Below are positions 7,945 to 16,575 of a DNA stretch of 36,500 bases, piece after piece. Source of the DNA: Bacteroidota bacterium (GTDB taxonomy: Bacteria; Bacteroidota; Bacteroidia; NS11-12g; UBA955); the NCBI GenBank assembly GCA_027490055.1, contig JAIXYV010000070.1, forward strand, positions 1-36,500, in the 5' to 3' direction. The translations under genes and the position numbers were made by a program. Every line of letters begins with the position of its first letter. The first letter of the stretch is position 1. The notes beneath the pieces are model-generated. The model worked only from the letters and a program-made list of their open reading frames with translations. It had not been told where the DNA came from and did no database searches.

Positions 7945-8447
7945 GTTATGTAGTGGTTTTTACCCAAAAACACTTTTGGAAATTTTTACTTAAATACTTT
8001 AGATTCCTCCATTTTTGGTCGGGCATAAAAACACATTATTGGTTTTTTTACGGCTCTTCTTTCAATCAAAATTCTAACTGGATTTCTAAAAATGAGAATC
8101 ATCAGTTTTACAGATTCTGATATTTTGTTTTAATATTCAGTAAATCAGTGCGATATGGTTTTTTGAATAATTTGCTAAAATTCGCAAAAAAATATTTTTT
8201 CTTGATTTGAATTCGTATCTTACCTATTGATATAAAACAATGCTTAGTGCCTTAATTTTCATAATATTACCAGTGGCTCACTTTTCAGCTAAAGTGGGTA
8301 AAAAATCTTATGAAATAGGGGAGAGTCATAATTCAATCCATTCTCTGATGCCATACTTCACTAATTTACCTGTTTTATTCAAGCTAGTCGTTTTTTTAAG
8401 CGATAGTTTTTCCTCTTTTGCTTTTACACAAATAACCCAAAATACAC
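7945..8447. other. AT-rich intergenic region
   Basis: About 500 bases. Two short open frames here (near 7935-8120 and 8240-8530) have no recognisable family; one begins in a terminator and the other runs into the next gene out of frame. I see no exact promoter match; a weak CTCTTTTG lies about 30 bases before the ATG at 8448. Confidence 0.4.
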
Positions 8448-10319
8448 ATGAAGTTCAAACTTTTACTCCTGTTTGCGGCAGGTATCCTGCTTCCGCTATC
8501 TGGAAACGCTCTGAGTTCTGGCGATGTTAACGTTAGGCTGATTTCGGGCTACTATTGGATGGATAATTCCTGTTCTGCCGGTTCCCCATTCGGCAAGGTT
8601 GTGTCCTTCAGAGTTAAAAACACCAAGGGTACGCTGATTCAAAATATCAGTGTTGAGCTCACTGGTTTAAACTTTGTCGCCACCGGTGGTACATCTTATT
8701 CCTCTGGAACACCACTTTTTCAATGCAAAACACCGACGAAAGTCTATTTGGGTGATATCCCAGCCGGCGATTCGGTGACTGCTTTCTTTTATGTAGGTTA
8801 CAATTGCCTGATCTACCCCAACAATACCAATCTTACCACCGATTACCTGACAACTGCCATTAAGCTTGCCGACAATAACTCAGGTACTGTTAGCACTTCA
8901 TTTAATAGAAATATTTATGTGTTAAGGAATTCCAATAATAATACCATCACCATTCTGGCAACCAGTACGAATACTGTTGGAACAACCACTACCATCTCTG
9001 TCGCCTATAATATCTCGAATGTCAAGCCGAATAATATAATTGATATGGAATTGAGTACCACGCAGGCTTTTCCTGCCGGTTATTCTATCACTGGTTGTAA
9101 AATAACGGCTTCTTCTATTCCCAGCGATTTTCCTGTTAATCTCTCCAATACCCATTACTCCAATACAATTACTTCTAACCTGCCATCCGGAGGAACGGTA
9201 ACTATAGAATGGTATTTAAAAATCACAGGCGCGTCTTCGGGTTTGACATCCTCTAATATTGTGCCTTATATTGTTTCTGATGCAGGTTCATCACAACGCT
9301 GGCAAGCCAATACCACCACTTTTACAGGAACCTCGACGCCGAGCAACCCGATTACTATGACCAAACGCGCTAATCGTTCCAATGTATTAGCAGGAGATAC
9401 TCTGGTATACACCATTGTCATTAGAAATAGCAGTACGACTACAGATGTGACAATTGACCGATTAGTTGATAAACTACCCCGCGATTACAAATTCAGATAT
9501 ATGGAAAAGAACACCTCGGTATTCCCGCGACTAGTGATGTATTCAAATTCTACTGCTTATCCATCCTATTTAGATACAGGCTATTTATTGTTCAGCGGTC
9601 AGAAAGAAATATCCTCAGGTGTTTTTTCTTATGTGATTCCCCGCCAGGATTCAGTAAAACTAATATATAGTGTTACAGCATCCGCTACCATTGGCACTGC
9701 AGATACCAATATTATCATCGCTTATGTGGGTACGTCTTCTGTAGCCACAGCTTTTGCAAGAGTGAATGTGTTGTCTGTCTTGCCTGTGAGAATGCTCGAT
9801 TTTTCAGCCAGAGCCGATGCCTCTGGGGTATCTGTTAACTGGACAGCCGCCAACCTCGAACCTGGAGACAGATTTGAACTATTCAAAAATGAAACAGAAT
9901 CGCTGAACTATCATCCTTTAAATACGTATCAAATCGATGATCATATGAGTATAGCCCAGTTTTCTTACCAGGATCTTGCTCAAGATGCCGCAGAAGGCGT
10001 TCAATACAAACTGCTTCATTATTCTCTTAATTCTCATGCTAACGAATATGTAGCAGAGCTTAATGGTTCTATAAAGTCTACTATTTGCTCGAGAGTGTAT
10101 GGTGAATCTGTTCTTGTTAACTTAAATGGCGATTTTGGTGCTGAGGCTGAGTTTGTAATTACTGATATGCTTGGAAAAGAACTATATCGGTCAAAGCAAG
10201 ATGTTAGAACTGGTTTTGTTAATTTACCATTTAACACCTCGGCACTTCCTCAACAAGTGCTCTTAATCACCGTTAATTGCAATAATCAATCCTTTACAGA
10301 ACGTTTGTTGAGTCGTTAA
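8448..10319 (+). CDS. Secreted DUF11-type repeat protein with degenerate T9SS C-terminus
   Basis: A 623-residue protein. The signal peptide is MKFKLLLLFAAGILLPLSGN followed by ALSSG. Residues 25-290 form beta-rich, Thr/Ser/Asn-rich immunoglobulin-like regions. Residues about 300-440 contain TKRANRSNVLAGDTLVYTI and DRLVDKLPRDYKF, typical of DUF11-like surface repeat domains. LPVRMLDFSA then leads to a fibronectin-like module and a C-terminal domain with DMLGKELYRS. The usual YPNP box of type A sorting domains is replaced by CSRVYGES, so this end is degenerate, though length and position fit. It is probably exported and surface-attached. Its function is unknown. It ends at a bidirectional terminator facing the S46 peptidase. 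Confidence 0.75.
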   Translation: MKFKLLLLFAAGILLPLSGNALSSGDVNVRLISGYYWMDNSCSAGSPFGKVVSFRVKNTKGTLIQNISVELTGLNFVATGGTSYSSGTPLFQCKTPTKVYLGDIPAGDSVTAFFYVGYNCLIYPNNTNLTTDYLTTAIKLADNNSGTVSTSFNRNIYVLRNSNNNTITILATSTNTVGTTTTISVAYNISNVKPNNIIDMELSTTQAFPAGYSITGCKITASSIPSDFPVNLSNTHYSNTITSNLPSGGTVTIEWYLKITGASSGLTSSNIVPYIVSDAGSSQRWQANTTTFTGTSTPSNPITMTKRANRSNVLAGDTLVYTIVIRNSSTTTDVTIDRLVDKLPRDYKFRYMEKNTSVFPRLVMYSNSTAYPSYLDTGYLLFSGQKEISSGVFSYVIPRQDSVKLIYSVTASATIGTADTNIIIAYVGTSSVATAFARVNVLSVLPVRMLDFSARADASGVSVNWTAANLEPGDRFELFKNETESLNYHPLNTYQIDDHMSIAQFSYQDLAQDAAEGVQYKLLHYSLNSHANEYVAELNGSIKSTICSRVYGESVLVNLNGDFGAEAEFVITDMLGKELYRSKQDVRTGFVNLPFNTSALPQQVLLITVNCNNQSFTERLLSR

Positions 10320-10336
10320 ATCGACTTCAATAGACA

Positions 10337-10371
10337 TAAAAAAAGAGCAACACCAGTGTTGCTCTTTTTTT
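10337..10371. terminator. Bidirectional terminator between convergent genes
   Basis: AGAGCAACAC (10344-10353) pairs with GTGTTGCTCT (10356-10365). The hairpin is flanked by an A run on the left and a T run on the right, so it can stop transcripts from both sides. Confidence 0.85.
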
Positions 10372-10389
10372 ATGTTAAGTTTTTTAGGT

Positions 10390-12516
10390 CTACAAACTTA
10401 CACCCATTTCTTTCAAAAGATTTTCGGCGTTGTTCAGATACTTCATAGTAAACAGAACATAACGGATATCTACTGCTATACTTCTGCTGTAATCGGCATT
10501 CCAGCTGTAATCATTTAATGTGGCTGTGTATGCTCTGTCGAAATTAACACCAACCAGGTTGCCGTCGGCATCCATTACCGGACTGCCACTATTGCCTCCA
10601 GTGGTATCCATATTGTACAACATGCACACCACCAGTTCGCCAGTTTCCGGATCTAGTAATGTTTTATTGATGTCGGTGGTTTTTAATAATTGCATTACGG
10701 GCTCCGATAAACGGTAATCGATATTATCTGTCGCATTCTTCTCAAAAATCTCTTTGATGTGTGTGTAAGGCGCGGTGTGCTTGTTTAAGCCTTCTTTGTA
10801 GCCACTGATATAACCATAGGTGAATCTCAGCGTGGCGTTGGCATCCGGAATAAATCGTTTGTTGCCGTAATTGATTTTTGCTTCTAATAAGCGCGGTAAT
10901 AGAGCACTTAGTTTACTGTTCACTTCGTTGTTGCGCAATTCAATTACTTTTAAAACAGGTAATAGGGCTTTGGCCATTTCTCTCAATGGGTCTTTGCCTT
11001 TGTATACTTCCCATGGCACACTGTCCAGGTATTTTCTAACTTTGGCAGTTTCGTCCATATAAGATTTCGCATAGGCTTTATTCACCCATTTCTTAGCGTC
11101 TTTAATAGATTTCAAGGCCTTTACTCTGTCGCTTTTTGGTAAATCATTAGCGCGCTTAATCAACTCTGCCAGAATTAATGCATCCAGTTCGGCATCTGCA
11201 ACACTTGTATTGTTTAGCGATTGCAGACGTGCTTTTTTCCATTTGTTCCAGAATTCTTTATCGTCTTTTCCTGGCGCTTTCGGATTGGAAGCTACGGCAT
11301 TTTCAATGTTCAAAGCCGTTGCTAAGGCCCCACAATCGAAGTTAAAGCGGTTCAACAATAAATCCCTTTTAGCATTGCTCAAACGAATGGTATACAAGCT
11401 GTCTATTTCTTTGAAAAATCTGGTGTCGACGCCTGCTGACTGCATCTTTGCCATCAGTTGTAGCTGCTCATCTTTTTTTGTATTTAACAAACCGGTTTGC
11501 CCCAAACCAAACATTTTACCTTCGAAATTCTTTTTGGTATTAGCCAATTGTTTGATGGTTCCGGCCATTCTTAAATATCTGTCGCGATCGGTTTTGCCCA
11601 GATCTTCCATAGTTTTGATGCGCCAGCCATACCATTCGCTGATAAAAGGAAGAATATGATCTTGCTGGTAATTTAAAAACTGATAGGGCTCGTTTCTGTA
11701 GGTAGTGCCGGGATAGCCTAAAATGAACACGAGGTCGCTGTTCTTTGTGCCTTTCGGATTGATTTTTAAGAATTTTTTAGGGGTGTATGGAATGTTATCG
11801 GGACTGTAATCGGCGGGTTTTCCGTCTTTACCGACGTACGCTCTCACAATACTAAAATCTCCGGTATGCTTTGGCCATTCCCAGTTGTCAGATTCGCCAC
11901 CAAACTCGCCAATAGTGCGCGGTGGAACATACACCAGGCGCACATCTTTTAATACCTGATAACGGAATAGGGTATAGCTGTATCCAACGAACATCTCGCT
12001 GATTTCTATGCTTAATTCAGGGTATTTGGCCTGTTCTGCTTTAATTAAAGCATCCATGTTTTTCCTAATCATTTCTTTCTTGGCAACTGGTTCTGTTTGC
12101 AAGTTGATGCCATCCAGAACTTTTAAACTAACATCTTCGTAGCTTTTAGTGATTTTACAAGTTAGACCAACTTTAATTTCTTTGCTTTTGTCAGAGGCGT
12201 AGAATCCATTTTCCAGATAGTCATTCTCCTTGGTGCTTACACCTGCAACGCTGCCAAATACGCAATGGTGATTGGTGATGATTAAACCTTCTTCTGAAAC
12301 AAATGATCCAGTGCATCCGCCTAATCTTACCAGAGCATCTGTCAAGGCAACTCCATCCGGATTGTAAATGTCTTTTTGTGAAATGTTAAATCCGGCTTTT
12401 TTGAAATCCACCTGATTCAACTGACTGAGAGGGAACATACCCTCATCGGCTTTGTGTGCAGGCAACAGCAACAAGCAGAATGCCGCCCATACAATCAATT
12501 TTGAATTACGAAACAT
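10390..12516 (-). CDS. dpp11: S46 family dipeptidyl-peptidase, DPP11-like (Asp/Glu-specific)
   Basis: About 708 residues from the ATG at 12516. A signal peptide MFRNSKLIVWAAFCLLLLP precedes ADEGMF, the usual mature start of S46 enzymes. The chymotrypsin-like fold shows the catalytic motifs ITNHHC, DNWEWPKHTGDFS and GGNSGSP (nucleophile Ser, about residue 643). The residue 18 positions after the catalytic Ser is Arg (NFDRAY). In characterised S46 enzymes Arg here gives specificity for Asp/Glu at P1 (DPP11), while Gly gives DPP7. The enzyme would trim dipeptides from peptides in the periplasm. An upstream ATG at 12555 would add 13 residues before the signal peptide and is less likely; a near -7 element TATATTCG precedes 12516. 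It lies 19 to 58 bases behind mlaF, depending on start. Confidence 0.9.
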   Translation of the reverse strand: MFRNSKLIVWAAFCLLLLPAHKADEGMFPLSQLNQVDFKKAGFNISQKDIYNPDGVALTDALVRLGGCTGSFVSEEGLIITNHHCVFGSVAGVSTKENDYLENGFYASDKSKEIKVGLTCKITKSYEDVSLKVLDGINLQTEPVAKKEMIRKNMDALIKAEQAKYPELSIEISEMFVGYSYTLFRYQVLKDVRLVYVPPRTIGEFGGESDNWEWPKHTGDFSIVRAYVGKDGKPADYSPDNIPYTPKKFLKINPKGTKNSDLVFILGYPGTTYRNEPYQFLNYQQDHILPFISEWYGWRIKTMEDLGKTDRDRYLRMAGTIKQLANTKKNFEGKMFGLGQTGLLNTKKDEQLQLMAKMQSAGVDTRFFKEIDSLYTIRLSNAKRDLLLNRFNFDCGALATALNIENAVASNPKAPGKDDKEFWNKWKKARLQSLNNTSVADAELDALILAELIKRANDLPKSDRVKALKSIKDAKKWVNKAYAKSYMDETAKVRKYLDSVPWEVYKGKDPLREMAKALLPVLKVIELRNNEVNSKLSALLPRLLEAKINYGNKRFIPDANATLRFTYGYISGYKEGLNKHTAPYTHIKEIFEKNATDNIDYRLSEPVMQLLKTTDINKTLLDPETGELVVCMLYNMDTTGGNSGSPVMDADGNLVGVNFDRAYTATLNDYSWNADYSRSIAVDIRYVLFTMKYLNNAENLLKEMGVSL

Positions 12517-12574
12517 GATGCGAATATAGGTTTTTTTTACAAGCCTATGCCTCATGTTAGTGAGCCTGATTTAG

Positions 12575-13312
12575 CTATTCGAAGTAACTGGCTTTGATAA
12601 ATTCGTCGAGTTCTTTAATCTCTTTCTGTGCGTGCTTGAGGTCGGCGCGATTGCCCTCCCACCATTTCTTTCCTTTGTACAAAAAGATGATGTGATCACC
12701 GATGTCAAAAACAGTTTTCATATCGTGACTGTTGATCACGTTGGTGATGCCGTATTCTTTGGTGATTTCATCTATTAACTCATCAATTAAGCGAGAGGTG
12801 ATTGGATCTAAACCACTATTGGGTTCATCGCAAAACAGGTACTTAATATCTAAGGCGATAGCGCGCGCAATACCGACACGTTTTTTCATGCCACCACTTA
12901 TTTCAGAAGGAAATTTATTGTTAATATTTTCGAGGTTAACGCGTTTCAGACAGAAGTTCACCCGGTCGCGAATTTCAGCTGTAGACATTTTCGAGAACAT
13001 CTCTAAAGGGAAAGCGATATTTTGTTCGACGGTCAATGAATCGAATAGGGCAGTACCTTGGAACAGCATGCCTATTTCGCGACGAACATCACGCAAATCC
13101 TGATCCTCTAAAGCCAGAATATCTCTTCCATCGAAAGCAATTGTGCCAGTATCCGGATGCTCTAGTCCGACCATGCACTTCATCATGACACTTTTACCAC
13201 CACCACTGGCGCCTATTATCAGATTGTTTTTACCACTAAGAAAAGTAGCATTGATATCAAATAAAACCTGACGGTCTTCGAATAGTTTGTTAACACCTTT
13301 AATCTCGATCAT
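12575..13312 (-). CDS. mlaF: ABC transporter ATPase, MlaF-like
   Basis: A 245-residue nucleotide-binding protein. It has Walker A GASGGGKS (34-41), Q-loop Gln near 85, signature SGGMKKR (139-145), Walker B YLFCDEP (158-164) followed by the D-loop SGLD, and switch His in NSHD (about 196). The SGGMKKR signature and MlaE-type neighbour place it in the Mla/Mce family, which moves phospholipids between the inner and outer membrane. Its start overlaps the mlaE stop by four bases, so the two are translationally coupled. No MlaD (MCE) subunit gene follows here; a peptidase gene comes next, so the substrate-binding subunit must be encoded elsewhere. Confidence 0.92.
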   Translation of the reverse strand: MIEIKGVNKLFEDRQVLFDINATFLSGKNNLIIGASGGGKSVMMKCMVGLEHPDTGTIAFDGRDILALEDQDLRDVRREIGMLFQGTALFDSLTVEQNIAFPLEMFSKMSTAEIRDRVNFCLKRVNLENINNKFPSEISGGMKKRVGIARAIALDIKYLFCDEPNSGLDPITSRLIDELIDEITKEYGITNVINSHDMKTVFDIGDHIIFLYKGKKWWEGNRADLKHAQKEIKELDEFIKASYFE

Positions 13313-14052
13313 AGTAATATTTCAGCTAGGATATAATCAAAAAACAATACCAGTACCGAGCTGTAAACAACAGCTCTTGTGCTGGATTCACCAACACCTA
13401 ATGCACCACCAGTGGTATAATAGCCCTGATATGAACTCACCGACGTAATGATAAAGGCAAACGTGAATGCTTTTACGGTACTGAAGAAAACTGTAAAACC
13501 TTTGAAAGTGCTGCGCGCGCCAGAGATAAATTCTTCGTGAGTAAGAATACCAGACAATTCGCCAGCCGCATAGCCACCGTATATACTTAAAGTAATAGCA
13601 ACGATATTCAGCAATGGAATCATTAGCATGCCCGCAATAATTTTAGGCAGTGCCAGGTAACCCGGAGCGTTGATACCCATCACATCGAGGGCATCTATTT
13701 GTTCGCTGATACGCATATTGCCAATTTCAGAGGCAATGTGTGCGCCAACTTTTCCGGATAATACCAGGCATGAGATTGTCGGACCGAGTTCAAGCATGGT
13801 GCTATCAGATACAATGGTGCCGATGACGGATTTCGAAATCAGTCCGCTTACCAGCTGATAGGCCGTTTGCACAGTGGTTACAGCGCCTATAAAGAGTGAG
13901 GTAATGGCAATAATGGGCAGAGAGCCAATGCCGATTTTATACATTTCATCAGACAAACGTTTGAAGAAAATACGTGTTTTCTCCGGACGAGCAATCATAC
14001 TCTTCATAAACAGCAGATAGTGGCCGAAGTAATAAAAAAATCTAAGATTCAT
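13309..14052 (-). CDS. mlaE: ABC transporter permease, MlaE family
   Basis: A 247-residue inner-membrane protein with about five hydrophobic segments. Motifs are typical of MlaE: GSLPIIAITSLFIGAVTTVQ near 42-60, the conserved stretch LGPTISCLVLSGKVGAHIASEIG, and EQIDALDVMGINAPGYLALP. It is the transmembrane partner of the ATPase just downstream, with a four-base overlap. Together they form the core of a Mla-type lipid transporter that maintains outer-membrane asymmetry. The upstream region to the divergent SDR gene is about 120 bases; a near -7 TATCTTTA is present on this strand but not an exact match. Confidence 0.92.
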   Translation of the reverse strand: MNLRFFYYFGHYLLFMKSMIARPEKTRIFFKRLSDEMYKIGIGSLPIIAITSLFIGAVTTVQTAYQLVSGLISKSVIGTIVSDSTMLELGPTISCLVLSGKVGAHIASEIGNMRISEQIDALDVMGINAPGYLALPKIIAGMLMIPLLNIVAITLSIYGGYAAGELSGILTHEEFISGARSTFKGFTVFFSTVKAFTFAFIITSVSSYQGYYTTGGALGVGESSTRAVVYSSVLVLFFDYILAEILL

Positions 14053-14139
14053 GAATTGAAAACTTGGGTGTAAAGATACATCAAATAGTTTTTAGAATTT
14101 AAGACAACAGATTTCCTTACCAACCACTGTCTAATAGAT

Positions 14140-14170
14140 TTGAAAGTTTGTATTATTTGCACTAGGTTTG
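14140..14170 (+). promoter_or_regulatory. Promoter TTG-N20-TAGGTTTG just before a start codon
   Basis: TTG at 14140-14142 and an exact TAnnTTTG at 14163-14170, spacer 20. The ATG at 14175 begins only four bases after the -7 element, so the transcript would be leaderless or nearly so. Confidence 0.5.
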
Positions 14171-14174
14171 AAAC

Positions 14175-14861
14175 ATGCAAACAACAGTATTAGTCACCGG
14201 CGGATCAAAGGGTATAGGATTGGCAATTGCCTCAAAATTTCTACACGCTGGATGCAAGGTGATTACATTTTCGCGCAGTATAGGTGATTCTGCGGCCTTA
14301 AAGGAAGAATTCGGCTCAATGCTCGAGATGCGTTTCGGCGATTTAAGCAGGGCAGAGGAAGTGAAAGCAATGTGTGCAGAGGTAGTGAAAGAGCATGCAA
14401 AAATTGATGTATTGGTTAATAATGCAGGCACCTTTTTGCCAGGTTCCATTGGGGAAGAAGCAGAAGGGGTATTTGAATTGCAAATGGCCTTGAATTTAGG
14501 GTCTGCCTATCATACAACTCGTGCCATATTGCCACAAATGGGAGAGGGGAGCTATATTTTTAATATGTGTTCTACAGCCAGTATTGTGCCTTATATCAAT
14601 GGCGGTTCTTATTGCATCAGTAAACATGCTTTATTAGGTTTTTCTAAAGTATTGCGACAAGAGTTAATGAGCAAGGGAATTGCAGTGAGTTCTATATTGC
14701 CGGGCGCGACCCGAACAGAGAGCTGGAATGGGACAGATTTGCCTGATAGCAGATTCATGAAACCAGAGAATGTTGCGGGTGCTATTTTTCTTGCTTGGGA
14801 GAGTCGCGGAAACTGCGTGTTTGAAGAGTTATTGATCCGTCCGGTCCTGGGCGATATATAA
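14175..14861 (+). CDS. Short-chain dehydrogenase/reductase (SDR)
   Basis: A 228-residue classical SDR. The nucleotide-binding motif TGGSKGIG is at 8-15, the structural NNAG at 82-85, a catalytic Ser in CSTAS (133-136), and the catalytic Tyr-x3-Lys in YCISK (Y146, K150). The Gly-rich loop with Ser-Lys (TGGSKGIG) and Arg34 fit NADP(H) preference, but that is inferred. It would reduce or oxidise a carbonyl or alcohol; the substrate cannot be told from sequence. It is soluble and cytoplasmic. The gene stands alone, divergent from mlaE, and appears to have a promoter directly abutting its start codon. Confidence 0.85.
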   Translation: MQTTVLVTGGSKGIGLAIASKFLHAGCKVITFSRSIGDSAALKEEFGSMLEMRFGDLSRAEEVKAMCAEVVKEHAKIDVLVNNAGTFLPGSIGEEAEGVFELQMALNLGSAYHTTRAILPQMGEGSYIFNMCSTASIVPYINGGSYCISKHALLGFSKVLRQELMSKGIAVSSILPGATRTESWNGTDLPDSRFMKPENVAGAIFLAWESRGNCVFEELLIRPVLGDI

Positions 14862-14944
14862 TTTTTAAATCGCTGTTTTATAGCGCTTTGCATATTATTG
14901 TTAATTTTTCTTAATTTTTTTATTATTCATTGCAGCGTTGTCAT

Positions 14945-14952
14945 TAATTTTG
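14945..14952 (+). promoter_or_regulatory. -7 promoter element TAATTTTG
   Basis: An exact TAnnTTTG about 40 bases upstream of the ATG at 14993. No TTG lies at the usual -33 distance. Confidence 0.45.
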
Positions 14953-14992
14953 GCGTCTAAATTTATTAGAATATATATTTTTACAAATCATT

Positions 14993-16285
14993 ATGAAAAA
15001 ATTACTTACAGTTGCCTTGACACTTTTCTACAGTGGAGGCTTAATTTTATCTGCACAGGTGCCAGCTCCGAAAAAGAAGGACGTGCAAAAGCAAGTTGTT
15101 AAAGGCGAAGAGGTAAAGATCAATGCTAAATCTAATGCAGGTTCAAAGAGAACTGCTGCGGGTCCGGATTGGTTTACACCTTCTGAAACCATCAGAACTT
15201 TTAACGGTGGTGCAACTTCAGGTTACAGCTACGCAACTTTATTCCCTGATACCAACGCTTTGTTTACTTACTCTGGTTCAGCTGGTAATGTTACTTTCGA
15301 AAACAACATCAATTCACTTGGTTTAGTATTCGATCCAAGAAGTGATATCTACGATGGTTCTCCATTCAAAACCACTAAATGGTCTAACTACACTGTGGAT
15401 TCAATCAAATTCCCTTTCTTCTACAGACGTTTTAATACTGATGATAACATCGTTGATACTATCATCGTAACCACTTTTGACAGAACCAGCATTGGTAGAG
15501 GTTTTACTACTATCTATGCAGGTGCAGTTGATTACACTACTGACAGATTCAGAGCTGCCGGTACTGGTACCAGCGTCTTCACAATCTTATTAACTAAAGA
15601 TGATACTTCATCAAGTGCACAAGAGCGTGCAGTTGCAGTAAACAAAACCATCAATGGTTCTAACAATGGTGGTAACTACTTCGGTGCTACTATCACTTTC
15701 TTACCAGGTTACAAAGGATACAACCACGGCTTACCATTTGATACAGTAGCAAACTTTGTATCAGGCACTAAAGGTCCAAACAAAACTAACGTTATCCGTT
15801 TATTAGGTTACTACGATCCATCTATGTATGTTGAGAGCACTACAGTTCCAGCAGTTAGTGGAAACAGAATCTACAACCACGGTATCGTTGCTGAACCAAC
15901 TCAACGTTACCAGTTAGGTACTAACAAAGTTGATTACTACTTCCCAGCTTTCTACCAGTCTGTGCATTTATTCCCAGCAATCGACTTCAAATTATCAAGT
16001 CCTAACGTATCAGTAAACACGCTTAGCAGTGCTTCTATCAGCAATATCTATCCTAACCCAGCAACTGGTGGTGATGTGATTGTTGAATTGAAATCAGACA
16101 TCAATGCAGCTTCTGTAGTAACAGTAACTGACATCACTGGTAAAGTAGTTAAAACTGCTGACTACGCTTTAGTAGCTGGTTCTAACGAAATTTCTTTAAA
16201 TGTAGACGGTTTATCAAAAGGTATTTATGTTGTTAGCGTTAAAGCTGATGGTGTAAACACAATCTCTAAATTGACCATCGAATAA
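14993..16285 (+). CDS. Secreted T9SS protein, probably very highly expressed
   Basis: A 430-residue protein. A signal peptide of about 22 residues (MKKLLTVALTLFYSGGLILSAQ) is followed by a Lys-rich stretch (KKKDVQKQVVKGEEVK). The middle (about 45-340) is beta-rich with many Asn, Thr and aromatic residues and no domain I recognise. The last 80 residues carry IYPNPATGG, DITGKVV and LSKGIYVVSV, a standard T9SS type A sorting domain. Codon use after the signal peptide is strongly biased (TTA for Leu, GGT for Gly, AAC for Asn, ACT and ACC for Thr), more than in most neighbours. This suggests an abundant product, perhaps a surface or extracellular structural protein. A strong terminator follows 18 bases after the stop. 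Confidence 0.82.
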   Translation: MKKLLTVALTLFYSGGLILSAQVPAPKKKDVQKQVVKGEEVKINAKSNAGSKRTAAGPDWFTPSETIRTFNGGATSGYSYATLFPDTNALFTYSGSAGNVTFENNINSLGLVFDPRSDIYDGSPFKTTKWSNYTVDSIKFPFFYRRFNTDDNIVDTIIVTTFDRTSIGRGFTTIYAGAVDYTTDRFRAAGTGTSVFTILLTKDDTSSSAQERAVAVNKTINGSNNGGNYFGATITFLPGYKGYNHGLPFDTVANFVSGTKGPNKTNVIRLLGYYDPSMYVESTTVPAVSGNRIYNHGIVAEPTQRYQLGTNKVDYYFPAFYQSVHLFPAIDFKLSSPNVSVNTLSSASISNIYPNPATGGDVIVELKSDINAASVVTVTDITGKVVKTADYALVAGSNEISLNVDGLSKGIYVVSVKADGVNTISKLTIE

Positions 16286-16303
16286 TATTAATTGATTAAT
16301 TAA

Positions 16304-16342
16304 AAATCCCTGACAAATTAGTTTGTCAGGGATTTTTTTTTG
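16304..16342 (+). terminator. Rho-independent terminator
   Basis: AAATCCCTGACAAA (16304-16317) pairs with TTTGTCAGGGATTT (16322 onward), followed by a long T run. Its 3' arm also contains the -33 TTG of the next promoter. Confidence 0.9.
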
Positions 16343-16352
16343 ATTACTTTTG
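16323..16352 (+). promoter_or_regulatory. tRNA-Arg promoter TTG-N19-TACTTTTG
   Basis: TTG at 16323-16325 and an exact TAnnTTTG at 16345-16352, spacer 19, ending 21 bases before the mature tRNA. The -33 element lies inside the upstream terminator stem. Confidence 0.65.
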
Positions 16353-16373
16353 CACTCGCTTTAAAAAGCAAAA

Positions 16374-16447
16374 GGACCCGTAGCTTAATTGGATAGAGCA
16401 TCTGACTACGGATCAGAAGGTTGGGGGTTCGACTCCCTTCGGGTCCA
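16374..16447 (+). tRNA. tRNA-Arg (anticodon ACG)
   Basis: A 74-base cloverleaf. Acceptor GGACCCG pairs with CGGGTCC and is followed by discriminator A. The D-arm region is GCTTAATTGGATAGAGC. The anticodon stem TCTGA/TCAGA encloses loop CTACGGA, giving ACG (16408-16410) for Arg. The T-arm is GGGGGTTCGACTCCC-like. The terminal CCA is not encoded. A 131-bp repeat shared with tRNA-Val begins at its last acceptor bases. Confidence 0.95.
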
Positions 16448-16575
16448 CCCTGTAGCAGAGAAAACCCTGAAAACAACATTCAGGGTTTTTTTATGCAATT
16501 CGGTCAGGGTTTTCACGCTACAGGGTGAGACCCGTAGCGTGATGTAACGAAGTGTAATCTCTGCTACGGGGACAC
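16445..16575 (+). repeat. 131-bp tRNA-linked repeat, copy 1
   Basis: Identical to 18652-18782 except for one base (T at 16555, G at 18762). It starts in the last bases of tRNA-Arg. Inside are a terminator-like hairpin (AAAACCCTGAA / TTCAGGGTTTT plus T run, 16461-16492), the inverted pair CACGCTACAGGGT / ACCCGTAGCGTG, and outer arms CCTGTAGCAGAG / CTCTGCTACGGG. The whole unit can fold on itself. It resembles a REP-like mobile repeat or a conserved tRNA terminator cassette. Confidence 0.9.
16461..16492 (+). terminator. tRNA-Arg terminator within the repeat
   Basis: Stem AAAACCCTGAA / TTCAGGGTTTT around a seven-base loop, followed by T residues, 13 bases after the tRNA. Confidence 0.75.

Noticed and set aside
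7935-8120. Open frame of 61 codons after the second T9SS gene
   Set aside because: It starts inside a terminator hairpin, has aromatic-rich composition typical of AT-rich noise, and no family.
8240-8530. Open frame of 96 codons with a hydrophobic start
   Set aside because: It runs out of frame into the 8448 gene, whose signal peptide and sorting-type C-terminus are far better supported; no family seen.
11210-11659. 149-codon open frame opposite the S46 peptidase
   Set aside because: Antisense shadow; the peptidase frame is continuous with catalytic motifs.
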